Below, in pieces: positions 46,926-55,201 of a stretch of DNA of 64,000 nt. Below the pieces are notes generated by a model that saw only the letters and a list, made by a program, of their open reading frames with translations, did not search any database and was not told where the DNA came from. The DNA lies in assembly GCA_036501825.1 (NCBI GenBank), contig DASXZP010000046.1, forward strand, positions 1 through 64,000. The letters are read 5' to 3'. A program made the position numbers and the translations under genes. Within the stretch, counting starts at the first letter, position 1; each line of letters begins with the position of its first letter. Source of the DNA: JAFECT01 sp036501825 (lineage in GTDB: Bacteria > Pseudomonadota > Alphaproteobacteria > Caulobacterales > Caulobacteraceae).

Positions 46926-47255
46926 TCAGTCCTTTTCCATGGTGCACTGAAGCGGATGCTGGTGACGCTGGGCGGTATCGATCACCTGCGCGACCTTGGT
47001 TTCCGCCACTTCGAACGTGTACACACCGCACACTCCCACCCCATGCTGATGCACATGCAGCATGATGCGGGTCGCATCCTCGCGCGATTTGTTGAAAAAT
47101 CGCTCAAGGACATAAACCACGAATTCCATCGGGGTGTAGTCGTCGTTGAGCAGTAGCACTCGGTAGAGCGACGGCTTGGCGGTCTTGGGCTTTACCTGGG
47201 TGACGACCGCCGTCCCCGCCCCGCCCTGCTGATCACCTTGCTTCCGCTCGGCCAC
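46926..47255 (-). CDS. clpS: ATP-dependent Clp protease adapter ClpS
   Basis: The 109-residue adapter has the N-degron binding fold: YRVLLLNDDYTPMEFVVYVLERFF, DATRIMLHVHQHGVGVCGVYTFEVAETKVAQV. The NDDYTPMEFV segment and the following His-rich helix form the pocket for N-terminal bulky residues. It starts at GTG 47255. It is co-transcribed with clpA. Confidence 0.96.
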   Translation of the reverse strand: MAERKQGDQQGGAGTAVVTQVKPKTAKPSLYRVLLLNDDYTPMEFVVYVLERFFNKSREDATRIMLHVHQHGVGVCGVYTFEVAETKVAQVIDTAQRHQHPLQCTMEKD

Positions 47256-47495
47256 CGACTTCGTTTCCCGATTTGGGCCCGAACAGGGCCCGGATTCGTT
47301 GATTAGATAGGCCTACGCTTACGGTTGGGAAGAGGATTCGCCTCTCGCCCTTTCATCCTTAACGTCGCACCTGTCGATCTAGATCAGGTTAACCAGACTC
47401 CCGTTGCGGTCAGGTGAAGGCGGCGTTCAGGACGGCGTCAGGTGGGGGTTGGTCGTGCGAACGGCAAGGGCGGCCGCCCGCCAGCGCACAAGACA
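47256..47495. promoter_or_regulatory. Promoter region upstream of clpS
   Basis: This gap holds no gene. On the minus strand it must contain the clpSA promoter. It shows a perfect GATCTAGATC palindrome at 47376-47385, flanked by CCTG and CAGG and by TTAAC/GTTAA half-motifs, and a GGGCCC inverted pair near 47275. No spaced CtrA box (TTAA-N7-TTAA) could be found. Assignment of any factor is not possible. Confidence 0.35.
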
Positions 47496-47530
47496 ATAAA
47501 AAGCCCGGGCCGTTTCCGGCCCGGGCTTTC
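47496..47530 (-). terminator. Rho-independent terminator of the phasin gene
   Basis: A 12-bp stem centred on AGCCCGGGCCG and its complement with a 4-base loop (47501-47528) is followed on the minus strand by a T-rich tract. It lies about 25 bases after the phasin stop. Confidence 0.9.
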
Positions 47531-47555
47531 TGAAGCGCCCGCTAGGGGGAGGGGA

Positions 47556-47993
47556 TTAGCGGGTCGCTTGGAAGCGCTCGACGGCGGCCGTAGCGCGCTC
47601 GTTCAAGGGCTTCAGGGAGTCCTTCATGGAGGCCGACACGGTGTCGGACCAACGGTTCACTTCGGCCAGGTAGGTTTCCAGAGCCGACTTCGCCCAGTTG
47701 GTCTGGATCTCGACCACTTCCTGGACGCTCTTGGCGGAACCCAGCGACTGGGCGACGGCGACGCCGTCTTCGAAGCTCTTCTTGGAGTAGGCCATCGCCT
47801 GGGCGCCCAGGGTCTCGGCGCCGCGGGTGGCGGCGGTGACGCTCTCGACGACGGCTTCCAGGTTGCGTTTGCTGTGCGCGTTGATCTCGCCCAGCGAGCT
47901 CACGCCCTTTTCAACGGCGTCGCGGAAAGCTTGCTGGCCGGCGGCGGTGGCTTGGTCGACGGTCTTCTTCACGGTTTCGGCGTTGGCGGCCAT
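47556..47993 (-). CDS. Phasin-family protein
   Basis: The 145-residue helical, Ala-rich protein has the phasin_2 pattern: AAGQQAFRDAVEKGVSSLGEINAHSKRNLEAV, AYSKKSFEDGVAVAQSLGSAKSVQEVVEIQTNWAKSALETYL. Phasins coat polyhydroxyalkanoate granules. ATG 47993 is preferred over 47999 because AGGAG then has 8-base spacing. Two TGCA-type operators lie upstream at 48063-48127, consistent with PhaR control. Confidence 0.9.
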   Translation of the reverse strand: MAANAETVKKTVDQATAAGQQAFRDAVEKGVSSLGEINAHSKRNLEAVVESVTAATRGAETLGAQAMAYSKKSFEDGVAVAQSLGSAKSVQEVVEIQTNWAKSALETYLAEVNRWSDTVSASMKDSLKPLNERATAAVERFQATR

Positions 47994-48062
47994 GGTCATA
48001 TCTCCTGTGTGCGTAAGGCTTTTTTAGCCGTTGCGGCGCGGCGGGGGGTCCGTCCGCAGTTA

Positions 48063-48127
48063 TTGTGCGATGCAGCATATACGGGATCGATTCCCGGATA
48101 TCAAGGGGATTTTTGTGCACTGCACCA
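48063..48127. promoter_or_regulatory. Paired PhaR-like TGC/GCA sites upstream of the phasin gene
   Basis: Two 15-base sites, TTGTGCGATGCAGCA (48063-48077) and TTGTGCACTGCACCA (48113-48127), agree at 11 positions and are spaced 50 bases apart, about five helical turns. They lie in the 386-base gap between the divergent phasin and carboxypeptidase genes, which holds no other gene that I can support. TGC-rich sites of this form upstream of phasins are typical for the PHA-sensing repressor PhaR (AniA). The match is by eye. Confidence 0.55.
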
Positions 48128-48379
48128 TTTTTGACCGAAGCCCTGGCCCCGCCCCGATTTTGCCCTTTTCCAGCCGCCAAGCTGACGGGCTCCAAAGCGT
48201 TTGGACTCCAGGGCTTTCGTCGCGACCGGCGGCACGGGTCTTGCGGCAATCCGTCCCGGTCTGACTTTCCCGTGAGGCTTGTTTACCGTGGAGCAACACT
48301 CGCCTCGCCATGCTACAGCCGAAGCACCCGCAACTTCCCTGCGGTCTCGTGCATTTCAGTACTCGACGGACGGTTTTTG

Positions 48380-49807
48380 ATGATCTCCCACGCCCGCCGG
48401 CTTTTCGTTGCGTTTTGGGCCGCCTTTGCGCTTTCGACGGGCGCGGCCGCGATGCTCGTCGCCACGCCTGCCGCCGCCCAGCGCCCGATCGACGACAATC
48501 CCAAATACGCCGCCATCGTGATCCAGGCGGACACCGGCGAGGTGCTCTACGCCAAGCGCGCGGACGACCTGCGCTATCCGGCGTCGATCACCAAGGTCAT
48601 GACGCTCTACCTCGCCTTCGAGGCGATCCAGAGCGGCCGCCTGAAGCTGACCGACCAAATCGTGGTGTCCCCGCACGCCGCGGCCCAGCAACCGTCCAAG
48701 CTCGGCCTGCGTCCCGGCTCGACCATTTCCGTCGAGGACGCGATCCGCGCCATTTGCGTGTGGTCCGCCAATGACATGGCCGTGGCCATGGCCGAACACC
48801 TCGGCGGCACCGAGTCGCGTTTCTCCGCGCTGATGACGCTGAAGGCGCGCGAGCTGGGCATGACCCAGACGCGCTATGTGAACGCCAACGGCCTGCCCGA
48901 CAGCCGCCAGCTCACCACCGCGCGTGACATCGCCATTCTGTCGCGCGCGATGATGCGCGACTTCCCGCAGTACTATCCGTACTTCTCGACCAAGTACTTT
49001 TCGTACGACGGCAAGAACATGCACAACCACAATGGTCTGCTGTTCTCGGTGCCGGGCGTGGACGGGATCAAGACCGGTTACACCAACGCCTCGGGCTTCA
49101 ACCTCGCCGCCTCGGCCGTGCGCGACAACAAGCGCCTGATCGTGGTGGTGCTGGGCGGCCCGACCTCGAAGCTGCGCAACACCAACGTGGAAGAACTGCT
49201 CGACACCGGCTTCGACGTGCTGCGCCGCCGCGCCAACGGCGAGACCATCACCGTCGCGCAGAGCTATTTCGAGCACCCCGCGATCGGCGCCCCGGGCGGC
49301 CAGACCTACGCCGCGCTCGCCACCGCGGGCATGGTGCCGAGCCAGGGTTCGCAGGTCTATCTGCCGAGCCAGCAGCCGACGCGCACGCTGGCCACCCAGA
49401 CCGCGGCCCCGCCGCCGGTTCTGGTCAAGTCGATGACCAAGGCTGAGCGCCGCCGCGCCGAAGAGGTCGCCAAGCAGGACGCGCGCTACGAGGAAGAGTA
49501 CCGCGACCGCGCCCGTCACGGCCGCCACGCCGACGAACGCGCCGACTCCCGGCTCAAAAAAAAAGAGCAGCCGAAGGGCGTCTATCTCGTTCAGGTCGGC
49601 TCATTTCGTCAAAAGGGCGAGGCGCGCGATTGGCTGAAGGACATCGGTCGGAGGTTCGACGAGCAGCTGGCCGAGGCGCGGGGCGCGATCGTCACCGCGA
49701 ACGGGTGGTATCGCACGCGGTTCATGGGTCTCACAAAAGAGGCCGCCGGTGACGCCTGCCGCGCGCTGAAGGCGCACCGCCTGGCCTGTCAGGTGATGCG
49801 CGGCTGA
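48380..49807 (+). CDS. D-alanyl-D-alanine carboxypeptidase with C-terminal SPOR domain
   Basis: This is a low-molecular-mass PBP that trims pentapeptide stems. A signal peptide (residues 1-33, ending PAAAQ) is followed by the peptidase S11 domain with SITK, SAND and KTGYT motifs. A Pro/Lys linker leads to a SPOR domain (residues about 395-475: GVYLVQVGSFRQKGEARDWLKDI...), which binds denuded glycan at the septum. The start is ATG 48380, giving 475 residues. A run of nine A at 49556-49564 sits in the linker just before SPOR. The gene ends 4 bases before repeat copy C. Confidence 0.94.
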   Translation: MISHARRLFVAFWAAFALSTGAAAMLVATPAAAQRPIDDNPKYAAIVIQADTGEVLYAKRADDLRYPASITKVMTLYLAFEAIQSGRLKLTDQIVVSPHAAAQQPSKLGLRPGSTISVEDAIRAICVWSANDMAVAMAEHLGGTESRFSALMTLKARELGMTQTRYVNANGLPDSRQLTTARDIAILSRAMMRDFPQYYPYFSTKYFSYDGKNMHNHNGLLFSVPGVDGIKTGYTNASGFNLAASAVRDNKRLIVVVLGGPTSKLRNTNVEELLDTGFDVLRRRANGETITVAQSYFEHPAIGAPGGQTYAALATAGMVPSQGSQVYLPSQQPTRTLATQTAAPPPVLVKSMTKAERRRAEEVAKQDARYEEEYRDRARHGRHADERADSRLKKKEQPKGVYLVQVGSFRQKGEARDWLKDIGRRFDEQLAEARGAIVTANGWYRTRFMGLTKEAAGDACRALKAHRLACQVMRG

Positions 49808-49811
49808 CTTA

Positions 49812-49982
49812 GGGGACAGGTTAAGGTGTCCCGACTCCACGCGAAAGTCAGGCTCCGAGGGACGTCTTAATCTGTCCCCGATGTTGCTTTTCCGCGCGCA
49901 AAAAAATGCACATCGGGGACAGGTTAAGGTGTCCCACCGTGCGCGCCTCAGCGATTGCGCCGGGACACCTTAACCTGTCCCC
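49812..49982. repeat. Double-hairpin palindromic repeat, copy C
   Basis: The plan is the same as copies A and B but slightly shorter. Hairpin 1 arms have three mismatches, the spacer is GATGTTGCTTTTCC...AAAAAAATGCACATC, and hairpin 2 arms are perfect. The right arm runs 13 bases into the convergent J-domain gene and provides its TAA stop. Confidence 0.92.
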
Positions 49983-50425
49983 TTCCCCAGCAACCTGTCG
50001 CGCGCCGCGTTGATCTGGGCCGCGAGCGCGGGGGAGCCGCCCTGGTCGGGGTGCACCGCGCGCATCAGGCGGCGGTAGGCGTCCTTGATCTCCGACGGCG
50101 CCGCGGTGCGCGAGACGCCGAGGATGGCGCGGGCCTGGGCGTCGGTCATGCCGCTGGGTTCGGCGCGCGGCGGCGCCTGCGGCCTCGGCTGGGCGTTCGG
50201 CCTACGGCCCCGGTCGCGAAAGTCCATCAGCAGGACCAGGCCCACCACCGCCAGCACGCCGGCGACGATGTACTCGCCCTTCAAGCCCGCGACGGTCCCG
50301 CCGCCGAAGGCCAGGATCGCCAGCAGCGAGGCGCCCAGGCGCCAATCCGCCCGCCCCTGACGCGCGCGCCGGCCGAGCCAGACGAGCGCGCAGAAGACGC
50401 CGACGATAACCAGGGCGATGACCAT
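49970..50425 (-). CDS. Membrane-anchored J-domain protein
   Basis: The 151-residue protein has two N-terminal membrane helices (VIALVIVGVFCALVWLG and EYIVAGVLAVVGLVLLMDF), a Pro/Arg linker and a C-terminal J domain (AILGVSRTAAPSEIKDAYRRLMRAVHPDQGGSPALAAQINAARDRLL) with the HPD motif that stimulates DnaK. The last residues (GKGTG) and the stop are encoded by the palindromic repeat. DjlA/Tim14-like co-chaperones have this layout. Confidence 0.87.
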   Translation of the reverse strand: MVIALVIVGVFCALVWLGRRARQGRADWRLGASLLAILAFGGGTVAGLKGEYIVAGVLAVVGLVLLMDFRDRGRRPNAQPRPQAPPRAEPSGMTDAQARAILGVSRTAAPSEIKDAYRRLMRAVHPDQGGSPALAAQINAARDRLLGKGTG

Positions 50426-50449
50426 GCCCGCGTTCTACCTATTTTTTCC

Positions 50450-50574
50450 CGCTCATCCCCGCGAAAGCGGGGACCCAGGTGTTTTCCATTTCCGCAGCGA
50501 TGTTCGGCCAGCCTAGCGCGCGCCGGCGGGACCAACAAAAAAAGCCTGGGTCCCCGCTTTCGCGGGGATGAGCG
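50450..50574. repeat. Perfect 30-bp inverted repeat of a hairpin unit (REPIN-like)
   Basis: The left unit (50450-50479) and right unit (50545-50574) are exact reverse complements over 30 bases, separated by 65 bases. Each contains CCCCGC-GAAA-GCGGGG (or its complement), a 6-bp stem with a GAAA tetraloop, plus flanking CTCAT and ACCCAGG. It lies between the J-domain gene start and the mipZ stop. Confidence 0.93.
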
Positions 50575-50592
50575 GAAGGAGGTAGTCTTGTC

Positions 50593-51429
50593 TCAGGCGG
50601 CTTCCGTCTCCTGCGGCGCTTCGCCGAGGCCCAGGGTCCAGAGCAGGGCGCGCAGCTCCTGGCGCGCCGCCACGTGGGCCAGCGAGATCGGCACCGGCCG
50701 CACCTCCGGCGACAGGTCCGCCACGGTCAGGCCGAACGGGAACAGCTCTCGATAGATCACCCGGTCGCGCAGGCCCGGCCCGACGCGGAAGCCGACGCGG
50801 CGGCTGAGCGCGGCGATGCGCTCGTCCACCCGTTTGCGGTTGCGCGCCTCGACCGTAGCCAGGCGGTTGGTCAGCACCACCCAGTCGATGGACCCGCGGT
50901 CGCGCATGGCGCGGGCCTTGCGCGCGTTCCACACCGTCTCGCTGTAGATCGACGGCTTCAACAGCTCGAGGGTGACCGGATCCACGTGGCCGAGCAGATC
51001 GAAGTCCACGAAGCTGTCGTTCATCGGCGTGACCACCAGGTCCGCCGCCGCGTGCGCCGCGCGCGACAGGGCTGTATCGCCGCCGGGCGTATCGATCAGC
51101 ACAAAGGTCGCGGCCTGACGCGCGTCGGCGAGGGCCGCTTCAAACACGGCCAGACCTTCGGCGTCCGGCGCATCGACGAAGCGCGCGGGGTTCTCGCCCA
51201 GGCGCACCTCGATCGGCATCGACAGCAGCGGGTCCACCAGCGGGCCGGATTTCGCCAGCCACGCCCGGCGGTTGGCGAGGAAGCGCCCGAAGGATTGCTG
51301 ACGCAGATCGAGGTCGATGACCGCCACGCCGGCGCCCTGGGCCATCAGGCCCGCGGCCAGGTGAATGGCGATGGTGGACTTGCCGGCTCCGCCTTTTTCG
51401 TTGCCGACTACGACGACATGCGACTGCAC
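50593..51429 (-). CDS. mipZ: Division-plane positioning ATPase MipZ
   Basis: The 278-residue ParA/MinD-type ATPase has a deviant Walker A (GNEKGGAGKST), VIDLDLRQQSFGRFLANRRAWL and IDTPGGDTALSRAAHAAADLVVTPMNDSFVDFDLLGHVDPVTLELLKPSIYS, which closely follows Caulobacter MipZ. MipZ binds ParB near the origin and inhibits FtsZ polymerisation away from mid-cell. It is a marker of alphaproteobacteria that use this system. Confidence 0.95.
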   Translation of the reverse strand: MQSHVVVVGNEKGGAGKSTIAIHLAAGLMAQGAGVAVIDLDLRQQSFGRFLANRRAWLAKSGPLVDPLLSMPIEVRLGENPARFVDAPDAEGLAVFEAALADARQAATFVLIDTPGGDTALSRAAHAAADLVVTPMNDSFVDFDLLGHVDPVTLELLKPSIYSETVWNARKARAMRDRGSIDWVVLTNRLATVEARNRKRVDERIAALSRRVGFRVGPGLRDRVIYRELFPFGLTVADLSPEVRPVPISLAHVAARQELRALLWTLGLGEAPQETEAA

Positions 51430-51566
51430 GGTTCACCCCCGACTCGGACGAGGGGCCACACTCACCGCGGCACGCGGCGCCCGTCAACGCGCCCGCGTTG
51501 ATTCTTATCGCCGCAAGCGATCAAATTTTTATCGCAACGCTCAGGTGAAACGCTTGACCGCCGCCG

Positions 51567-52901
51567 CTAGTTCGGCAGGGCTGCCGCCTGCGTCGCCCGA
51601 TCAGCCCTGGCTTTGCGCCCACGCAGCAGCAAGGCGCTGACCAGGGAGATAAAGCACATGGCGAACAGGTAGATGCCGATCGCGGTGCTGGAATGGAAAC
51701 GCGCGTAGAGCGCCGTCGCGATGATCGGCGCGAGGCCGCCGCCGAGCACCGCGCCAAGCTGATAGCCGATCGAGGCGCCGGAGTAGCGCAGTTCGACCGG
51801 GAACAGTTCGGCGAACAGCGCCGCCTGCGGACCGTACATCAGGCTGAGCAGAAACAGCTCGACCGCAATGGCGATGAACACATTGCGCGGCACGCCGGTG
51901 TCGAGCAGCGGGAAGAAGGCGAGCGCGAAGGCCGTGGTCAGCGCCGCGCCCAGGATGAACAGCGGCAAACGTCCCCAGTGATCGGAAATCCAGCCGCAGA
52001 GGATCAGCACCGGGGTCATGACCGCGCTGGCGATCATGATGCTGGAGAGCAGCAGGCTCTTCGGCAGATGCAGGTTGCCGACGCCATAGGCCACCACATA
52101 GGTTATGGCGATATAGAAGGACGTGTTGTTGGCCAGGAAGGCGCCGCCGGCCAGCAGGATTTCCTTCGGGTGGTTCACCAGCACCGCGACGATCGGCATC
52201 CGCACGCGCGATTTTTCACCGGCCTTGCGTTTGGCCTGCGCCTCGTCGAAGTCGGCGGACTCTTCCAGATTGAGCTGCACATAGAGGCCGATGACCACCA
52301 GGGCGACGCTGAGCAGGAACGGAATGCGCCAGCCCCACGTGGCGAAATCCTGTGTCGTCGTCGCCGCGCCGACGCCCAGGAACACCAGATTGGCCAGGAT
52401 CACGCCCAGCGGCACGCCGATCTGCACGAAGCTGCCGTAGAAGCCGCGTCGTTTCGCCGGCGCGCTCTCGATGGCGAGCAGCGCCGCCCCGCCCCATTGG
52501 CCGCCGACCGCGAGGCCCTGCAGAAAGCGCAAGACGACGAGCACGATGGGCGCCGCGATCCCCCACTGTGCATAGGTCGGCATCAGGCCGATCGAGGCGG
52601 TACCCAATCCCATCAGGACGAGCGCGGCGACCAGGGCGCGCTTGCGGCCGAAAAGGTCGCCGAACTGGCCGAACAACAGACCGCCGATCGGCCGCGCGAT
52701 GAATCCCACCGCAAAGGTGCTGAACGCCGCGATCTGCGCGACGTAGGGCGGCAGGTCGGGCGGAAAGAACAGCTTGGGAAACACCAGCGCCGCGGCGGTG
52801 CCGTAGATGAAGAAGTCGTACCACTCGATTGTCGAGCCGGCGCACGCGGTCAGCGCGACCTGGACAATGGACCGGGGCCTGGCGGGCGAAACGGCCGTCA
52901 A
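51567..52901 (-). CDS. MFS transporter, metabolite:H+ symporter family
   Basis: This is a twelve-helix major facilitator of the MHS type: ACAGSTIEWYDFFIYGTAAALVFPKLFF near helix 1, the GRKRALVAALVLMGLGTASIGLMPTYAQWG loop, RFLQGLAVGGQWGGAALLAIE, and GCISDHWG-type repeats (GWISDHWGRLPLF). MHS members import organic acids, betaine or shikimate; the substrate is not resolved. TTG 52901 is chosen because GGGGAG lies 6 bases upstream. The frame stays open to 52985 with weaker starts. Confidence 0.88.
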   Translation of the reverse strand: MTAVSPARPRSIVQVALTACAGSTIEWYDFFIYGTAAALVFPKLFFPPDLPPYVAQIAAFSTFAVGFIARPIGGLLFGQFGDLFGRKRALVAALVLMGLGTASIGLMPTYAQWGIAAPIVLVVLRFLQGLAVGGQWGGAALLAIESAPAKRRGFYGSFVQIGVPLGVILANLVFLGVGAATTTQDFATWGWRIPFLLSVALVVIGLYVQLNLEESADFDEAQAKRKAGEKSRVRMPIVAVLVNHPKEILLAGGAFLANNTSFYIAITYVVAYGVGNLHLPKSLLLSSIMIASAVMTPVLILCGWISDHWGRLPLFILGAALTTAFALAFFPLLDTGVPRNVFIAIAVELFLLSLMYGPQAALFAELFPVELRYSGASIGYQLGAVLGGGLAPIIATALYARFHSSTAIGIYLFAMCFISLVSALLLRGRKARADRATQAAALPN

Positions 52902-53027
52902 TCTCAGCTCCCCATACGCCGCGTCCCGCTCGTTCACCGACGGGATCTGTACGCGGACGCTGACCGCCTTTCGACGGGGTGTCAACTTTCACTCTGGATT
53001 TAGGGAATGTGGTTCCGCCCGCAGCGA

Positions 53028-53714
53028 TCAGGCGCAGCGTTCCGGCGAAAGCCTTGCCGCGGCGCAGACCCGGTGGGCCGCGTCGACCGCCGTGGGCAGG
53101 GCCACCTTCACCCGCACCCACTGACCCTTGTCGCCGAGGTCGGCGTGTTCGAACCGCGGCGCCAGGCGCGCAAAGACGGAGGGGTCGGCGGCGGCGAACT
53201 TGCGCCAGGCCGCGCGCGCATCCGCGTCGCTGGTAAAGGCGGCGAGCTGGACCAGGCGGCCGCCCGAGATCGGGCCGCCTTCGATCGGCCGGCGCAGGCC
53301 CGCGACTTCGGCGTCGCTGGGCGGCGGACCGGACACGACCGCGGCGTGCACCAGATTCACCACCCGGCGCAGGGTCGCGGCGTCCGGGGTCGGCATGTTG
53401 ATGCGGTCGACTACGTCGATTTTCATCGGCTGGCGTAGACCCGGGACGTCGGCGGTATCGGCCTTGGTCTCCATCGGGTCGAGCACTGGCGTGTTGCCGT
53501 TGTCGGCAAATTGCCTGTCCGGGGTTTGCCCATCCGGGGCCTGCTTGTCCGAGGCTTCGCCCGGCGTCCGGTCGTCGACCTTGATCTGTTCGACCTGGTC
53601 GGCCCAGCGCTGGAACATGTGGCCGTCGTTCTGGATGCCGCAGCCCGACAGGCACGCCGCCCCCAGGGCCAGGGCGGCCAGCACGGCTGGACGAACGAGG
53701 GCGGAAGCGCTCAT
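53028..53714 (-). CDS. SPOR-domain lipoprotein
   Basis: The 228-residue protein has a lipobox (ALGAACLSGCGIQ) and a disordered, Asp/Pro/Gln-rich linker. The C-terminal SPOR domain (about residues 148-228) begins ISGGRLVQLAAFTSDADARAAWRKFAAADPSVF. SPOR domains recruit proteins to septal peptidoglycan lacking stem peptides. It is divergent from panC. Confidence 0.85.
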   Translation of the reverse strand: MSASALVRPAVLAALALGAACLSGCGIQNDGHMFQRWADQVEQIKVDDRTPGEASDKQAPDGQTPDRQFADNGNTPVLDPMETKADTADVPGLRQPMKIDVVDRINMPTPDAATLRRVVNLVHAAVVSGPPPSDAEVAGLRRPIEGGPISGGRLVQLAAFTSDADARAAWRKFAAADPSVFARLAPRFEHADLGDKGQWVRVKVALPTAVDAAHRVCAAARLSPERCA

Positions 53715-53788
53715 AAGCCCGAGAATACCACCGCTCCCTTTCGGTACGGTAGAGAGACATCCCTAACAGACTTGGTTAACGCCCTCCC

Positions 53789-54649
53789 ATGACTGCTGTT
53801 GCGACCCTGCCTCTCACGCACAGCCCCTCCGCGCTTCGCAGCCACGTCCGCGCCTGGAAGAGAGCCGAAAAGCGTGTGGCTCTGGTCCCCACCATGGGCG
53901 CCCTGCACGAAGGCCACCTGTCGCTGGTGCGGCTTGCGCACGAGAAGGCCGACCGCGTTGCGGTCTCGCTGTTCGTGAACCCGACACAGTTCGCCGCCGG
54001 TGAGGACCTGGAGCGCTATCCGCGTCAGGAGGCGAAGGATCAGGCGCTGTTGAGCGAAGCCGGCTGCGATCTGCTGTTCCTTCCCCCGCCCGACGCCATC
54101 TATCCGGAAGGGTTCTCGACTGCGATCGAAGTGCGCGGCGTGTCCGATGACCTCGAGGGCCGCTTCCGGCCGGAGATGTTCGGCGGCGTCGCCACCGTCG
54201 TCGCCAAGCTGCTGATCGCCGCAGAACCCGACGTCGCGGTGTTCGGCGAGAAGGACTACCAGCAGCTGCTCGTCATCCGCCGCCTGGTGCGCGACCTCGA
54301 CCTGCCGGTGGAGATCGTCGCCGGCCCGACGGTGCGTGAAGACGACGGCTTGGCGATGAGCTCGCGCAACGCCTACCTCGACGCGACTCAGCGGATGATC
54401 GCGGGCCGCCTGAACCTGGCGCTCGCGGATGCGGCGCGGCGGGCGAAAAAGGGCGAAGCGGTCGCGGCCATCGAAGCGGACACGACGGCGGAACTGCTGG
54501 AGGCCGGCTTCGGCACGGTGGACTATGTCGCGATCCGCAACGCCGACGACCTGACCCCCTTCGCCGCCGCCATCGACGCGGACGCCCGGGTGCTCGCCGC
54601 CGTCAGGATCGGCGGGACGCGGCTGATCGACAATCTGGCGGTCGAATAA
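53789..54649 (+). CDS. panC: Pantothenate synthetase
   Basis: This enzyme joins pantoate and beta-alanine with ATP. At 286 residues it is of normal length. The nucleotidyl-transferase motifs are clear: PTMGALHEGHLSLVRLA (HxGH), FVNPTQF, FGEKDYQQL, and the KMSKS-like MSSRN. The C-terminal domain is normal. It is read from ATG 53789. It stands alone on the plus strand between the SPOR lipoprotein and YciI genes. Confidence 0.96.
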   Translation: MTAVATLPLTHSPSALRSHVRAWKRAEKRVALVPTMGALHEGHLSLVRLAHEKADRVAVSLFVNPTQFAAGEDLERYPRQEAKDQALLSEAGCDLLFLPPPDAIYPEGFSTAIEVRGVSDDLEGRFRPEMFGGVATVVAKLLIAAEPDVAVFGEKDYQQLLVIRRLVRDLDLPVEIVAGPTVREDDGLAMSSRNAYLDATQRMIAGRLNLALADAARRAKKGEAVAAIEADTTAELLEAGFGTVDYVAIRNADDLTPFAAAIDADARVLAAVRIGGTRLIDNLAVE

Positions 54650-54737
54650 TTTTCAGGACCCCTGTCGGCCCCGGCCGCGGCCGCCCGTCCTTGAAATAAG
54701 CGGCCCGAACGGCGCCGCACCGCAAAGGAGATCGACG

Positions 54738-55157
54738 ATGCGTGTCATGGTGATGGTCAAGGCCACCAAGGAAAGCGAAGCCGGGGCCCTGCCCTCGAGC
54801 GAACTGCTGCAGGCCATGGGCAAGTACAACGAACAGCTGATCGCCTCCGGGATCATGAAGGACGGCGACGGCCTGAAGCCCTCGTCGGCGGGCAAGCGCA
54901 TCGTGTTCGACGGCCCCGACCGCGCCGTCATCGACGGCCCCTTCGCCGAAACCAAGGAGCTGATCGCCGGCTACTGGCTGTGGGAAGTCAAGGACATGGA
55001 CGAGGCGGTGGCCTGGGTGAAGCGCTGTCCCAACCCGATGCCCGGCCCGAGCGAAATCGAAATCCGCCCCTTCTACGAAGCCGCCGATTTCGGCGCCAAC
55101 GTCACCCCCGAAGTCGACGCCCAGAACAACCGCAACCGCGAACGCTTGGAGTCGTAA
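54738..55157 (+). CDS. YciI-family protein (DGPF domain)
   Basis: The 139-residue protein is MRVMVMVKATKESEAGALPSS... with the family hallmark DGPFAETKELIAGYWLWEVKDMDEAVAWVKRCP. YciI-like proteins are ferredoxin-fold dimers of mostly unknown function, often near ECF sigma factors. None is visible here. The ATG is preceded by AAAGGAGATCGACG, a strong site. Confidence 0.9.
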   Translation: MRVMVMVKATKESEAGALPSSELLQAMGKYNEQLIASGIMKDGDGLKPSSAGKRIVFDGPDRAVIDGPFAETKELIAGYWLWEVKDMDEAVAWVKRCPNPMPGPSEIEIRPFYEAADFGANVTPEVDAQNNRNRERLES

Positions 55158-55174
55158 CGAGCGTCCTTGCACGA

Positions 55175-55195
55175 TCTCCCCCCTTTGGGGGGAGA
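55175..55195. terminator. Hairpin between convergent yciI-like and ppdK genes
   Basis: TCTCCCCCC and GGGGGGAGA flank TTT, a 9-bp stem with a 3-base loop. It lies between two convergent stops (55157 and 55202) and has no T-tract. It may end transcripts from both sides or be a remnant of a palindromic repeat. Confidence 0.45.
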
Positions 55196-55201
55196 GGCGC
55201 G

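Noticed and set aside
47340..47400. Possible CtrA box upstream of clpS
   Set aside because: TTAA half-sites are present but about 30 bases apart instead of seven, so the motif is not met.
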